This document shows, in pieces, positions 1-10,489 of a DNA stretch of 64,000 nucleotides; position 1 is the first letter of the stretch; the number at the start of each line of letters is the position of its first letter. The position numbers and the translations under genes are program-made. The stretch is from Phoronis australis (taxonomy: Eukaryota; Phoronida; Phoronidae): assembly GCA_002633005.1 (NCBI GenBank), contig NMRA01000522.1, positions 147,683-211,682 of the forward strand, written 5' to 3'. The notes below the pieces were generated by a model. That model ran no database searches. It saw only the letters and a list, made by a program, of their open reading frames with translations, and was not told where the DNA came from.

Positions 1-255
1 TAACCAACTCGACAACAAATTAGCTTACATTCAGTATTACGCTACTGAGATTACGCCAAACTTCAAACACCAATGACTCAAGTTAGCGACGGGTGATCTT
101 CCGTAGCTGAGTAATCAGTGAACTCCATTGGGTCCATGACGTCATGTGTGATAGAAACAGAGATGACACGACTAAACTCGCAAGCCATACAGCGCGTGAC
201 ACGCGCTCCGCCATATTGATTATGAACGTTATGTAAACAAAAGCTCGGTGGCCTT

Positions 256-318
256 ATGGAAGCCGAGGAATTTTCAGAATATCAATATGCAGACGTTTTT
301 TCAACAAATAAAACGCAT
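256..318 (+). CDS. Candidate first coding exon, unknown gene
   Basis: An ATG at 256 opens 21 codons beginning MEAEEFSEYQYADVF and ending at CAT|GTAAGG, a good splice donor in phase 0. The sequence just upstream (185-250) is richer in CpG than its surroundings (GCGCGTGACACGCGCTCCG), as is common at animal promoters. No second exon could be matched, and reading through the donor meets a stop after 13 more codons. The product is not recognised. Chance start-plus-donor combinations are common, so this is only a candidate. Confidence 0.25.
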
Positions 319-559
319 GTAAGGGGTGCTGAGGTGTCTCAAGGAAAATTACTTCAGTGATACGCTACTTTCCTATCTAGTATTACTTGTCCTAGTACCT
401 TATTCATCATTAGCGTGGTGAACTGGTAATTTGTACAGTTTGAAACGACATGGTCTCACAGTTCAAACAGTTGTGTCGTAGACTCTGTTGTAAAACAACA
501 CGCCGCGGAACTAGAGTTTTAAAAAGCCGTTCGCATTATTAATTTTTACCAGCCCCCCA

Positions 560-785
560 TTTGGCGAAGTGGTCAAAAAGTTCCGCCTCATAGAAACAAA
601 AAGTCCGAGAAAACGAGACAAAAGTCCACTAAAAAGATGCAAGTGCACAATTCACAACTCTGAACGTGGTACCCCGTTTTTTGGTCCTCCCGCTTTTTTG
701 TTAGTAAAAGGTCCAAATCGCAAGAAATTAGAGCCCCCCCAAATTAAACGCTGGGTGCGCGCATACTACATATCCAGGCATTAAT
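560..785. repeat. MITE-like dispersed repeat, copy 1 of 3
   Basis: This segment shares blocks in the same order with 14,890-15,125 and, at its 3' end, with 18,016-18,110. Shared features are an AACTCTGAAC or AGCTCTGAAC block, a TAGTAAAAGGTCC-like block, a run of C, and a final GCTGGGTGCGCGCATAC-like block. The 71-codon reading frame at 569-784 lies wholly inside the repeat and is not a gene. The class is probably a non-autonomous DNA transposon. Confidence 0.5.
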
Positions 786-2190
786 ACACTGTAAGTATCA
801 GAACACCATTAATAGGACAGAAAATAAAAATGATGGTTTTCCTCAAGTAAGACAGCTGCAGATTTTAATAACTTGCCAGGCTACATAACATTTGTCCCAT
901 CTCTTGAAATCTACAGAAACAACCCATCCACCATCCCAATATAACATTGTGGGGTGTAGCATTCTTGGGGTATCCATTCCTTCGATCCTACCGTATTACT
1001 AATAACTTGGCTAAATAATTCTTCGAATTGGTGTCCACTCTGTAAAAATGTACAAAAATTAATGTTGTAGTCACTTTTTGTGTTTCTTCGTTGCTAGAAA
1101 ACAACAAATATCTTAGTCACTAAACCCTTAAAAACATATCGGACTAAGAGGGAAATTCAAGAAAAGAACATGAACATCGACTTAAGTGGGTGTTCTAGGG
1201 AACAAATGAAGTTGAGCAATATTGTTTCTGCGATCGGATTCTCACCCACAAAATCATTTTATTTCAGTTTCAATTTTTAAACCTAGAAAGACCAAAAAAT
1301 TATATAGTTGATTCTGGGTCTAATCTTCATACTGGAAATCAAATTTTATTTTTGATGTTTTCTGCTATAACTTAAGATAAGTGTTAAGACCCTTTAATTC
1401 TGTGCTCAAGTATCCAATGATTTCCTTGGATGATTCTCTAAAAATCCTAGTTTGCACTTGATGATCCTAACATTAGAGCTATGAATTGTTACCAGAAATG
1501 CCTTGTTGTTACCAATATTCGTTCCTAGTCTATACTACACAGTACACACGCATATCGACTAACATGGTTCATCAGCAAGATGACGGACCACCCCGCTCAA
1601 CGAAAACCACGTGACGTCAACTCTAGCTATCTATCTCATTGGATAGAAACTTCAACACGTCGTATTGAAGTCTTCCATTGCCACATTTTTCTCAAAGAAG
1701 GCGCTACATAGAGCAGCGTTTTCTGTGAAACAAGTATACACGTAACCTTTAGAATTTGTCCACAGTACACGCCCATGGCTTTACGTGATTGATTGAGAAA
1801 TCTTTTAAAGGTTCAAGATAAACTCACTTGACAATTTCATGTAGCAGAAGGCTTAACTAAGGCAATTAAACTTATGACAGACAACACAACGGGCACTGGA
1901 TTCGTGGCATAAAAGAAAAAAGTGTTGTTCATTGCCGATATTAGAATGACTCTAAACTGAAACAAAAATATAATACTTTAAAATGTGGCGCAACCTTTTC
2001 TGATATATCATTTGGTATGAATGCAAATACCTGGTTATCTAGGATATTGTGTCGTGTAAAATATTGTTACCTCGGTGAGTATTTTCTATCAGAGGAACAA
2101 TAGCATGTGACGCGGACGGCCCAGCAAAAAATCAGTATCCTGATTCGCCTGTAATTACTTCCATTGTGGAAACACAATGTTCTTCTCGCT
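786..2190. other. Non-coding, no recognised feature
   Basis: AT-rich single-copy-looking DNA. No coding frame, RNA gene or clear repeat was seen. Confidence 0.4.
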
Positions 2191-3440
2191 GTTGACCACA
2201 TTCTATGTGTGCCATTCATGTTTTCTCTCTATGGAAGTGATTACAGAACCAAGATTCAGACCATTTGCTAGGTCGTTTGCGTCACTTTCCATTGTTCCAT
2301 GGATAGTCAGGGGAACACCAATTATTACGGAAAGAGTCAATGCAAGATAACTGGTGATCTTTTGTTGCCGTCGTCTTTGTTTGCGTGTCAGGGTGTACGC
2401 CGTCAAAGGTCGGTTGCTGCATCTCCTTAAGTCCTTGCAGGATCCTGATGAGATTTGGCAGATGAGTTGCTCTGAAGCTGACAACGGGTGACAGGTTTCG
2501 GATTGATCAGAATACCGTATTTAGTTTTTTATGTTTGCCTCTTCGGACGTCCATGAAGTTTGGCAAATAGGGTTCAATTGGGGAGACAACAATGCTTTTC
2601 CATTTTCAAACGGATCTGACGTATTCTGCCCCACTTAATTGTCATTTTATCCGCGTTCCTGTCCTCCAATCTGCTGGGCGGATCATCTCGAAAATGTACA
2701 GATTTGTTCCTGCCCAGGAAACCACGACTGATGTTGATTTTCATACGTGTCCGATTCATGTGGCACCCCTAGTGGAATTTTCATTTGTCCCTTCTGCTTC
2801 TGTATCTCCTTGACCCCGGCTTTGCAGGATCTTTGTGGAATTTGGGATTTATTTTCCCGTGAATTTGCTTCCGAACGTCGATGACTTTCAGATGAATCTG
2901 ATTACCACTATTCTCCCCTGTGGCAACTTTAGTTTTCTGTGCCCATGTTTATTCGGAGTTTTTTGGCGAAGTTTCATGTAATATTGCGCTAGTTTTCTAT
3001 TATAGAGACAGTAACGCCTTTTCATTTCCTCATTTCCAGACGTATTCTGCGTCACCAGGTGGTCATATTTATTTTGCATTCTGTTTTTGTCGTTCGCCTC
3101 TTCTATTCGCCAAACCACTCAAAGGATCATTATGAAGGCTAGATGTATTCATTTGAACAAGAGTAAGGATGGCGCCGATTTTCGGACGGGTCTGATTACT
3201 GCAGTCCCCCCAAGTAGCGTTTTTGCATCCACGGCTGTATTTCCTAAACACTCACAGGATCATTGTGAGATTCGGCAAGTGTTTCCCTGTGAACGTGGAC
3301 CCATAAGACGACTTGTTTCTGACGGCTGCCGTTTTGCCTACTCTTCGGATTTCCTTGACATATGTTCATCGCCAGTAATAATAAAAGGCGACTATGGTTA
3401 CATGAGCGTCTGTATTTCGTCGAACAGCAACCGAATGTAC
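2190..3440 (-). repeat. Diverged tandem-unit repeat with CTCF-core-like motifs, minus orientation
   Basis: Read on the minus strand this is a series of 130-150-bp units of the same family as 37,350-39,829 and 49,575-50,835. Each unit carries a CCACTAGGGG-like core (for example complement of 2,761-2,776), then 'cagATTCATC/TCTGTCCgAAAAT', then 'ATTTCATG', then 'TTTGGCGAATAGA'. The frames of 60-126 codons here on both strands are by-products of the repeat. This copy is more decayed than the one at 50 kb and lacks the family's start sequence. Confidence 0.55.
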
Positions 3441-3491
3441 ACAAATAATGACAGAACGTCTCTTTAACTTTAAATGGACAATGTTATGGAA

Positions 3492-3597
3492 TCACACGTT
3501 GAAAAATATATAGTCTTTGCAATGCGTTTCGGCGAGTAAAATGCGACAAATATTGCGAGAGCGACTCGATATGTTTATATATTTTTCAACTGTGTGA
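3492..3597. repeat. Short palindromic element
   Basis: Two arms of about 21 bases, 3,492-3,512 (TCACACGTTGAAAAATATAT and one more A) and 3,576-3,597 (complement, with one extra base), enclose a 63-base spacer. The arms could pair as a hairpin. It may be a very short MITE or the end of a larger element. Confidence 0.6.
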
Positions 3598-3831
3598 AAC
3601 ATAGACTATCTATGGTGGAACTCAAAAAAATAACGCCACTGTCACAGACCGATAAAACGAACGACAGCGACATCTATAGAAAAGCTTATAACTAACTAGC
3701 AATCCGTCGAATGACAAAGTCCGTCCGGGTTCCAGAACTATAACGGATAAAGTCAATAGTACTTAAGGTCTATAAATACGGAAGGGTATAGTGACGAACT
3801 ATAAGAACAAACATTAATTCAAAACATAGTC

Positions 3832-4298
3832 CTATAGACGTGCTAGGAGGCGACGGGGCCTCTTAGAGCGTCGAGGAGGGACATCAACTGCTTCGGACGT
3901 GGCATCAAGTGGACAGGAGTTGATAGTCACATCCAGATCCTCGGACGATGTATGACCGACCGGGGCCAACTCAGAGGGAACTTCGGGAGCGGGAGGCTCA
4001 CGTGGAAGTTGTGAGATGGGCTTCGGCCTTGAGGATTGTGGCGTAATAGGATCGTCATCACCAGCTGGTTCCAACCTGGAAGAGGAAGCCCCGGGAAAAA
4101 GTGAGCGGGACCATCTCGTGAGGGACTTTGTAGCACTCTGTATTCTTAACACGATAGGATGTTGAGCGAAGTTGGTTGCCAATGAATTTCTGAATGTTGA
4201 GCCAAGAGCCGTCGCGACTAACCACGAGTTAGCAGGGACGGGGTCTTATCGCGATCACCATAGAAATAAACTAAATCCCCAGCTGTAGCGTTGCTCGT
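3832..4298 (-). pseudogene. pol C-terminal region of the gypsy-like element
   Basis: The minus strand first reads AGDLVYFYGDRDK (about 4,265-4,225), the C-terminal domain that follows integrase in this kind of pol. After a stop and a frame change comes [18 protein letters not shown] (about 4,180-4,120). A final open frame ends at 3,832 in a proline-rich stretch and a basic tail (PPRRSKRPRRLLARL). At least two frameshifts and one stop make it non-functional. The right edge at about 4,298 is where foreign sequence begins; the protein context continues at 5,148. Confidence 0.65.
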
Positions 4299-4389
4299 GG
4301 GTGGGAGTCGTAGGAGGAAATTTTTCTGTTTTTTCCTCTACAAATCAAGCATTTTCCTTGATTCCCGAAGAATTATCCAAGAAAAAAGG

Positions 4390-4510
4390 CAAAAAAAAAC
4401 GAAGAAAGTGTCGACCAGGAAATACTGCAAGTACCGCGGACTCAAACTCACGACCTAGCGGAAAGAACGCGCATGCTTTATCACTGCACCACCACGATTT
4501 CACTCCGAAT
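4390..4510 (-). repeat. tRNA-derived SINE-like sequence
   Basis: On the minus strand a TGGTGCAGTGATAAAGC stretch resembles a Pol III A box. GTGAGTTTGAGTCC, about 35 bases downstream, resembles a B box. A T/A-rich tail with runs of nine and six T follows at about 4,400-4,380. It sits in the gap that splits the pol C-terminus. A tRNA gene is excluded because no acceptor-stem pairing was found. Confidence 0.45.
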
Positions 4511-4519
4511 TTGTTACTG

Positions 4520-5147
4520 AGACCTACTTATTCATGGTCCACAGCGTTACCGCCCGAAAACTCCTTCTTTTTGTAATGCTTATTACATGTTTTATATTTT
4601 GTGCAATCAGCTCGTAACAAATTTGTTGTATTTAAAATAGTCTTCAATTGCCCAAAAGACCAAATCCGTTTTTTGTGTTGGCAATAATGACGCGATTGCT
4701 TTGGAAATCGTCTTAAGTTAAGGTTTGACAAAGAGAGAATTATGAGTTTCTGAGTGATTCACTAAAGCTTCGATTAAATTGACATCTTACCAGCAGCTTC
4801 TGTTTTTTCAGCATCACTCAGATTCCAGTTTCTTTACAAAATGAAGTAATTTTCTTCATTGCACAGTGGAGCAGACGACGGAAACACAGATATCACGGGG
4901 AGAGCCTATACTTAGCCATAGTTCCGTTACGATTGCGCCGTGTTCCGAATTTGACACTTGAAATTGGATCTGAGCTCCCCCAAACATTAAAACTGCACAC
5001 ATTTAAATCTTCTTTCAGCCGTATAATTTTAATTACCTTGGTTAATTAATAAACTCAACATTTCCCTATGCTCTTGCTGTTTTATTTTTTGCGGCAGCCA
5101 AGGAGAGGGGGCGGGGCGGGCCCCCTGTCCCCCTAAATCCGCCTATG
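4520..5147. mobile_element. Inserted transposon sequence with a CGGATTTAG-type end
   Basis: The right edge, read on the minus strand from 5,147, starts TAGGCGGATTTAGGGGGAC. The same end type is seen at 17,877 and 63,531. A plus-strand frame at about 4,911-5,040 (…ELPQTLKLHTFKSSF… then stop) resembles the C-terminal tail of LINE reverse transcriptases, but only weakly. The left edge is unclear, so this may be more than one insertion. Confidence 0.4.
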
Positions 5148-5227
5148 TGGTTCCTTTCACGTTTGAGTCGCTGTGCTTCGATCAGGTTGAGGTCGGTGAC
5201 GGGTATTTGGTAGCAGGTTAATTGGTC

Positions 5228-5947
5228 AGCAGAAGGCATTAATGACTTTTATGATTTATTTGTTAAAAATCAGTACTGTCAACCTTCTTCAGAAATAAAA
5301 TTGAATTTAAGCCTAAGCATGACCAATGAAAGTATGGATTGGGATTCCATAAATAGTGCTATTGGCAAGTATACTGATACAAAAATGAGGTGATTTGATT
5401 ATAGAATTGTACATAACATTCTTCGAACAAAATGTTTTCTCAAAAATTGGTATTGTAAACTCAAATCTATGTTTGTTTTGCAGCGAAGTTCCAGAATCAA
5501 TTGTACATTTGTTCTGGGAGTGTAGATATGTTAAAAGTTTGTGGAAGAAATTACTATTTTGACTCAAGCAGATTTTTTACAACAATATCAATATTTCCGC
5601 AAAAGAGGTTTTGTTAGGTTTTTGCAATAGAAGTTTATTTGTATGTGATCTCATATTTTGCTTAACGAAAATGTTTATACATAGGGAGAAGTTTAAGGAA
5701 GCTGTACCTATTTTCGAAAACTTGCGAGTTTATATCATAGATTATTGTAAAATTGATTACCTGATTTGTAAACAAAATTTTGAGTTGGAACGACACATAA
5801 CTAAGTGAAAAGATCTTGCATATTTGATTTAGAATCTCTACCTATCATACTTGGTATTTAGTGTTGCTATTTGTGACTAAGTGTGCACACTTGCTATGTA
5901 TATATGTCTTGTAAATATGTTTTTTTCTGCAAAAATCAAGAAAAAAA
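5228..5947 (+). mobile_element. 5'-truncated L1-like LINE
   Basis: The 3' end is a poly(A) run (5,940-5,949). The flanks carry an 8-bp duplication, AATTGGTC, at 5,220-5,227 and 5,948-5,955. The plus strand encodes the C-terminal zinc-knuckle-like region of an L1-type ORF2 (CLFCSEVPESIVHLFWECRY, about 5,477-5,536) followed by a stop and about 80 more residues in a shifted frame. The copy is about 720 bp, far short of a full element, and dead. It is inserted opposite to the direction of the host integrase. Confidence 0.8.
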
Positions 5948-6224
5948 AATTGGTCTCGTTGGAATAACATCTCTCGGGCAGGTAATCCTCTTGAACGTAG
6001 CCGACTGTTAATTCGGGCAACTGCGAGTGAAAGCTGCAAAGAAGTTACCTTGCCATGGACCAAGCGTTCACGTAGTAGCTCATTGGAATGCTCTTCAATA
6101 GCCTTTTCAGCGACCGGATTGTGATTGATATTCTTAACACGGCCAAGTTCAATGGTAATCCTGTGTCGTTTAAGGAGATCATGGTCCTTCAAAGCACTGA
6201 AGCCGTGAGCCTGATCCGTACGGA

Positions 6225-6926
6225 TGTCACGTTTTCCCGTGTGTGGGTGGGCGCAGGTTGTTACAGACCGGTGCTAATAGCCTTCGGTGCGACGATAGAC
6301 TGAAGACTGTTTCGAGTTAATACTTTATTAATCCCGACCGTACGTTCACAAGCCTACTCAAACAAAACGTCCGACGCAATGTCTGTTTATGCTCCAGCCA
6401 GTGCTGCGAAGCCTTGACTTGTGTTGAACTTCTGAGATACTTCCAGCAACTGTTACACTCTTAGGTTCAATAACCTGCTGTCTCTATAGCTGGCTCTCTA
6501 TTGACCATCGCTGTAACTGCTGATTCTCTTCACTGCAACTCAACTTTAGTTCTCCTGATTAAATTTCTTGAACTTACTTGATCCTCTCTTGATCTCCCGA
6601 CTTGATTTTCTTGGACTCAGCTGACTAACACAAACCCGTGCTTGTGTATTTATAGCCTAATGCCTTGTTCTAGAACTCTTCATCAATCCAAGCACATACC
6701 AGAACTTTCTGGAACCTACCCAATCATTCTACAAACATGTACTAGTCTCTAGAATATTCCAGACTGCATTAATCACTGTCATGCTAGAGTCTTCTAGAAA
6801 GTTCTACACTATTTTGTGGTAAACAAATTACATCATCACTGTACTTAACGCAGGGGTCATGCCAATCAAACAGAATAACAAAACAAAACAATACAACTAA
6901 AAATACTGTCAGACCATATTCTGACA
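6225..6926 (-). mobile_element. Solo LTR (702 bp) inside integrase
   Basis: The element begins TGTCA and ends TGACA and is flanked by a perfect 5-bp repeat, ACGGA, at 6,220-6,224 and 6,927-6,931. On the minus strand it contains a TATAAATA box (about 6,655) and downstream an AATAAA signal (about 6,330), the order expected for an LTR read right to left. No internal region is present, so it is a solo LTR left by LTR-LTR recombination. Removing it with one target copy leaves the integrase frame continuous. Confidence 0.85.
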
Positions 6927-7759
6927 ACGGATAACTGCTGGAGGACCATTCAAAGGACAAAGTTCTAAGCACATTTGAAGAAGACAATCTCGCAAGTCGT
7001 CACGGCGTTCACTCTCGACAATGCGTGCGACGGTGTAGGAGGACACACATTCCCGCAGCACGAGGATCAATTGGCGATTACGTTTCATGGCATCTGCAGC
7101 GAAAGATAAACCGACGGTCGGGGGAGGGTCAGACGAATCTTGAGTGATCAACGTCTTGGGGAATGTCTGAAGGGTGCAACACTGGTGGCAATATTTGGAA
7201 CATCTGTCAAACGCGGAGTCCAAGTCGAGGGCGTAGAAGTGACGTTGGGTAACTAGCCTCAGCGGAGGTGAAGAGCCATGAGTAGACCGCCTAAGACAGA
7301 ACGTGGAACAACTATGCATTCGCGAGTCGGAGTGAGGGGTGCATTTCTACGAACAACTAGTAAACCATCGCTAGCGACCTTGACAATGTTTAGGTAACGC
7401 TTCACATCTCGAACATCAATCGGCTTCTTACTGGGACGCGTACCCTGAGTGAGATGAGCATGAGTACGGCGAAGGTTCGAGCACTCAGTTTGGATACTAT
7501 GCCAAGCAGAACGGGAAGTGAACGGAAGCCTCGACACCCGATAAGATGTCGTCTGTGGATGAACGAAAGACCACACAATCTTCGGTAGATGCCACGAAGG
7601 AGCATACCTGGCATGCCATGTCTGAACACTCAACACTATGTTGGCTTGCGAAGTCTGATACGATGCTCGCGGCACCTGAAACATGACGAACAGTAGCTTG
7701 GAACCGAGATACAGCTGACAAAAATGTAGACACTCGAGGACTCAAAGAAAATTCATCTC

Positions 7760-8400
7760 TACATAAGCGATCAAAGGCCTGTACACATGGCTTACTGTCA
7801 GTGAGGACCGTAGCACGATGCTAGAACTGAATAAGGCATGGGCTGAAGTGCTTCAAGCCCACGGCAATTGCCAAAGCTTCAACCTCACCGGGAAACCAAA
7901 GTACTTGGCGGAACTTAAGCTTAGCACTGAAGAGGAAGCAATCGTGGGTTTTCCTTCCCTCGTAACATATAGGGTGCCTGCAGTCCCTGGGTACTTGGCA
8001 GAGGCGTCTGTCACAATCCATAGGTTATCCTCAAGACGGGGGAGTGTGATGACCTTGTTAGACGAGAGTCTCTTTTGGGCGGCAGAAAATGCCCTGACTA
8101 ACTCATCAGGCCATGTCCATGGATCCCTGGAATCGCGGCCTGAAATAGCATCATCCAGTGGAGACATATAGGCGGAGCATTGAGGGATAACCCTAGACAG
8201 AACCTTGAAGGCACCAATGAATGAATGCATCTGACGCACGGTTGTAGGCTTGTTGCACGAAGCAAGTGCAGCGATGCGATGATTGCTAGCCTGAAGGTTG
8301 CCACCTTCCCATATCCAACCTAGGATAGTCGTGCGCTTGGGGGAAATGACTGTTGGCAAACCTGGATGAATCAAGCGTAACCAAGTGAGGACTGCTAAAA
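7760..8400 (-). pseudogene. RT end and RNase H of the gypsy-like element
   Basis: The minus strand reads [28 protein letters not shown] and a D-x4-LWIVTDAS stretch (about 8,040-8,015) that marks the start of RNase H (catalytic D in TDAS). It then shifts frame into FSAKLKFRQVLWFPGEVEAL, with the second acidic residue in GEVEAL (about 7,880). [10 protein letters not shown] at about 7,795 is the third acidic motif. The RT palm with its catalytic YxDD box is absent. The segment is joined directly to gag at about 8,350-8,370. Confidence 0.65.
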
Positions 8401-8920
8401 TCTCTAAGGTGGGAGACATCTCCTCCTCGTCTGTGATAATGTAGAATGGTGTTGTCTGGGCCTAGCAAATTGTCTTCGATGAATGACATGATTCGTTGAT
8501 ATAGGTCTTCCGGGCGTTCGTCGGGTTGGAGGCGAATATCAGAAAAAGCAATGAAATGTCCTCTAGATGTCTGAAAGCCGTAGTGAAAGTTTGCCACATA
8601 CCGGCAAGTGAGGTGGATTGTTTGACAATAGCACTACGGGCAATCACAGGAGAATAGCTGGCCAATTGGCCTAACATTAGGTTTAAGTGTGTTAACCTGA
8701 CCAGCTGTGCGTCGCCGGGATTCAGGTACAGCGTCTGTATCGTCAACTAAACCCCTCAAGGGAACTCTGGCCTTTTGCCACGCATAATCGGCTTGCAGAA
8801 AGTCCGCAAAATTCGGGTCGAGTGATAACACGTAAGTTATATTGTTCTTACAGTTATCAAAACTGGTGATAGTTTCACTTTTAGTCGAGCACCACTGCCT
8901 CAGTGCTCTGGCCATTGTTC
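8355..8920 (-). pseudogene. gag of the gypsy-like element, truncated
   Basis: Starting near 8,920 the minus strand gives a gag-like polypeptide in three frames: DPNFADFLQADYAWQKA and VPESRRRTA, then [20 protein letters not shown], then [20 protein letters not shown]. It ends [20 protein letters not shown] at about 8,355, where it runs in frame into the RT end. No zinc knuckle remains. Identification is from recalled similarity to gag proteins of invertebrate gypsy-like elements. Confidence 0.55.
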
Positions 8921-9341
8921 CATTGCTACTGCCACCACGCCATACGACTAGGCTTACATGGCAAAAGGTACCCGCTCATCCAAAACCTTTACGGCTAACA
9001 GATGGCGCTTTTCATCAATCACGTGTCATTTTATCGCTCAAGACTGTCTGCCAGAGAATCTTAACCAAGAACCTTGACCTACATTCTGCTGCTGCTGACT
9101 GTAACCACAGGTCACGAGAGTTCATGAACCAGACAGTGTATGTCCTGATGAGTGGCGAATTTGTGTGGAAAAGAAATCTTTGTGTCCGACATTCCATGTT
9201 TAAAACCCCATTTGTAACAACTATTTATAACATATAATTAAGATGAAAGTGTTAATAATATACGCTGTTGTGGTTGCTCGGCCTAAACGCTGGGGTAAAA
9301 TATATATTCAATGAACGTGACCATGGTGAGGCTACTAAACC

Positions 9342-9750
9342 NNNNNNNNNNNNNNNNNNNNNNNNNNNNNNNNNNNNNNNNNNNNNNNNNNNNNNNNNNN
9401 NNNNNNNNNNNNNNNNNNNNNNNNNNNNNNNNNNNNNNNNNNNNNNNNNNNNNNNNNNNNNNNNNNNNNNNNNNNNNNNNNNNNNNNNNNNNNNNNNNNN
9501 NNNNNNNNNNNNNNNNNNNNNNNNNNNNNNNNNNNNNNNNNNNNNNNNNNNNNNNNNNNNNNNNNNNNNNNNNNNNNNNNNNNNNNNNNNNNNNNNNNNN
9601 NNNNNNNNNNNNNNNNNNNNNNNNNNNNNNNNNNNNNNNNNNNNNNNNNNNNNNNNNNNNNNNNNNNNNNNNNNNNNNNNNNNNNNNNNNNNNNNNNNNN
9701 NNNNNNNNNNNNNNNNNNNNNNNNNNNNNNNNNNNNNNNNNNNNNNNNNN
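9342..9750. other. Assembly gap (409 N)
   Basis: A run of N directly upstream of the GPCR exon. Reading frames spanning it are artefacts. The gap length is probably an estimate. A single further N occurs at 14,311. Confidence 0.95.
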
Positions 9751-9752
9751 TG

Positions 9753-10484
9753 TGCCATATCAAATGGCCAGAGAACACAGGGCCTATACCCGGCCACAAG
9801 GCTTTCATATGGTATTCGTTTCTGCTCGCTTTTGTGATTCCCCTGGCACTCAGCTCCGTGTTTTACATCATGGTCGTCATCCGCCTGAAGAGGGTAGGGC
9901 CTGCCAACAGATCCAGAGAAAAGAAAAAGAGAACACGTAAGATCACCATAATGGTTTTGTCAGTGATTGCCGTTTACTTCTGTTGTTGGTTGCCCTACTG
10001 GGTATTTCAAGCATGGTTGGTACTCCCAGCCGACGCAATTGCTGACCGTCAGCCATTATATGTAATTGTCTTATTTAACGCACTCTCTATCCTGGCGTAT
10101 TCCAACAGCATGTTAAACCCAATTCTGTATGCATTCATGAGTGAGAACTTTCGGAGAGCATTCACGAAAGCCTTTCGCTGCGCATGTAATGCCGACTGGG
10201 ATCACTTTCGCACGGAAGTTTCATCAGCTCCTGGTGACCCAAATGACAACAGCTTATGTTCATTTGCCTCTTGCTTAAAGAATTCTTGTTGCCAACGTAA
10301 AATAGACCAGCCAAACGTAAGCGACACGTTAATTACGAGAATACCATTCACACGAAAGACCAACGGATTCTACACGAAAGAGTTGGAAGTAAAAAACAGC
10401 GGCCATTGCCTGGCGTCCACCGGAGTCAGAAAAACTAGTCGAAGTAATCTCAGCGATGGCGGCGTTTATGTTGGACCAGACTAG
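9753..10484 (+). CDS. Allatostatin-C/somatostatin-type GPCR, 3' part
   Basis: The frame is open from the gap edge. It encodes the ECL2 end with its conserved Cys (CHIKWPEN), TM5 (WYSFLLAFVIPLALSSVFYI), and a basic ICL3 (VGPANRSREKKKRTRK). TM6 has the CWxP motif (CCWLPYW), TM7 has NPxxY as NPILY, and a 110-residue tail with a cysteine cluster (about residue 55 after NPILY) follows. The VGPxNRSxEKK loop and SNSMLNPILYAF closely match the arthropod allatostatin-C and vertebrate somatostatin/opioid receptor group as I know it. This suggests a Gi/o-coupled peptide receptor in the plasma membrane. The start, TM1-TM4 and the DRY motif are in the gap or further upstream. The frame ends at a TAG at 10,482. 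The in-frame GTG at 9,834 is inside TM5 and is not a start. Confidence 0.9.
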   Translation, partial: CHIKWPENTGPIPGHKAFIWYSFLLAFVIPLALSSVFYIMVVIRLKRVGPANRSREKKKRTRKITIMVLSVIAVYFCCWLPYWVFQAWLVLPADAIADRQPLYVIVLFNALSILAYSNSMLNPILYAFMSENFRRAFTKAFRCACNADWDHFRTEVSSAPGDPNDNSLCSFASCLKNSCCQRKIDQPNVSDTLITRIPFTRKTNGFYTKELEVKNSGHCLASTGVRKTSRSNLSDGGVYVGPD

Positions 10485-10489
10485 CCGCC

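Larger units (their letters stand above)
5148..7750 (-). pseudogene. Integrase of the gypsy-like element, split by two insertions
   Basis: Read right to left: an RNase H-integrase linker ending in a CxxxxCQVC cysteine cluster (about 7,650), the zinc-finger region ([16 protein letters not shown], then C-x2-C at about 7,190), and the catalytic core with SFAADAMKR, where the D is probably the first of the DDE triad (about 7,100). The core runs to GPPAVIR at about 6,930. It resumes at 6,220 with RTDQAHGFSALKD and continues to FQRDQ at 5,955, where the LINE lies. It resumes again at 5,227 with YQIPVTDLNLIEAQRLKRER. Frameshifts occur near 7,600 and 7,300. Both insertions duplicated their target: ACGGA around the LTR and AATTGGTC around the LINE. 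Confidence 0.7.
3832..8990 (-). mobile_element. Ty3/gypsy-like LTR retrotransposon, decayed and nested
   Basis: Read right to left, gag (8,355-8,920), RT end plus RNase H (7,760-8,400), integrase (5,148-7,750) and the basic pol C-terminus (3,832-4,298) follow in the order expected for a gag-pol element. The protease and most of the RT are missing. Frames shift several times and stops occur, so the copy is dead. It is interrupted by a solo LTR (6,225-6,926), a LINE (5,228-5,947), and an 850-bp stretch with a SINE and a DNA-transposon end (4,299-5,147). No clear LTR of its own was seen on either side. Clade assignment rests on recalled family resemblance and needs a profile search. Confidence 0.75.

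Noticed and set aside
137-150. ATGACGTCAT palindrome as a functional CRE site
   Set aside because: A match of this length occurs by chance and no nearby gene is firmly established.
3087-3467. 126-codon plus-strand ORF
   Set aside because: Falls in the antisense of the CTCF-core-like repeat; no coding similarity.
9252-9940. Frames of 157-209 codons across the N run
   Set aside because: They exist only because N is translated as X; the sequence on either side of the gap is in unrelated frames.
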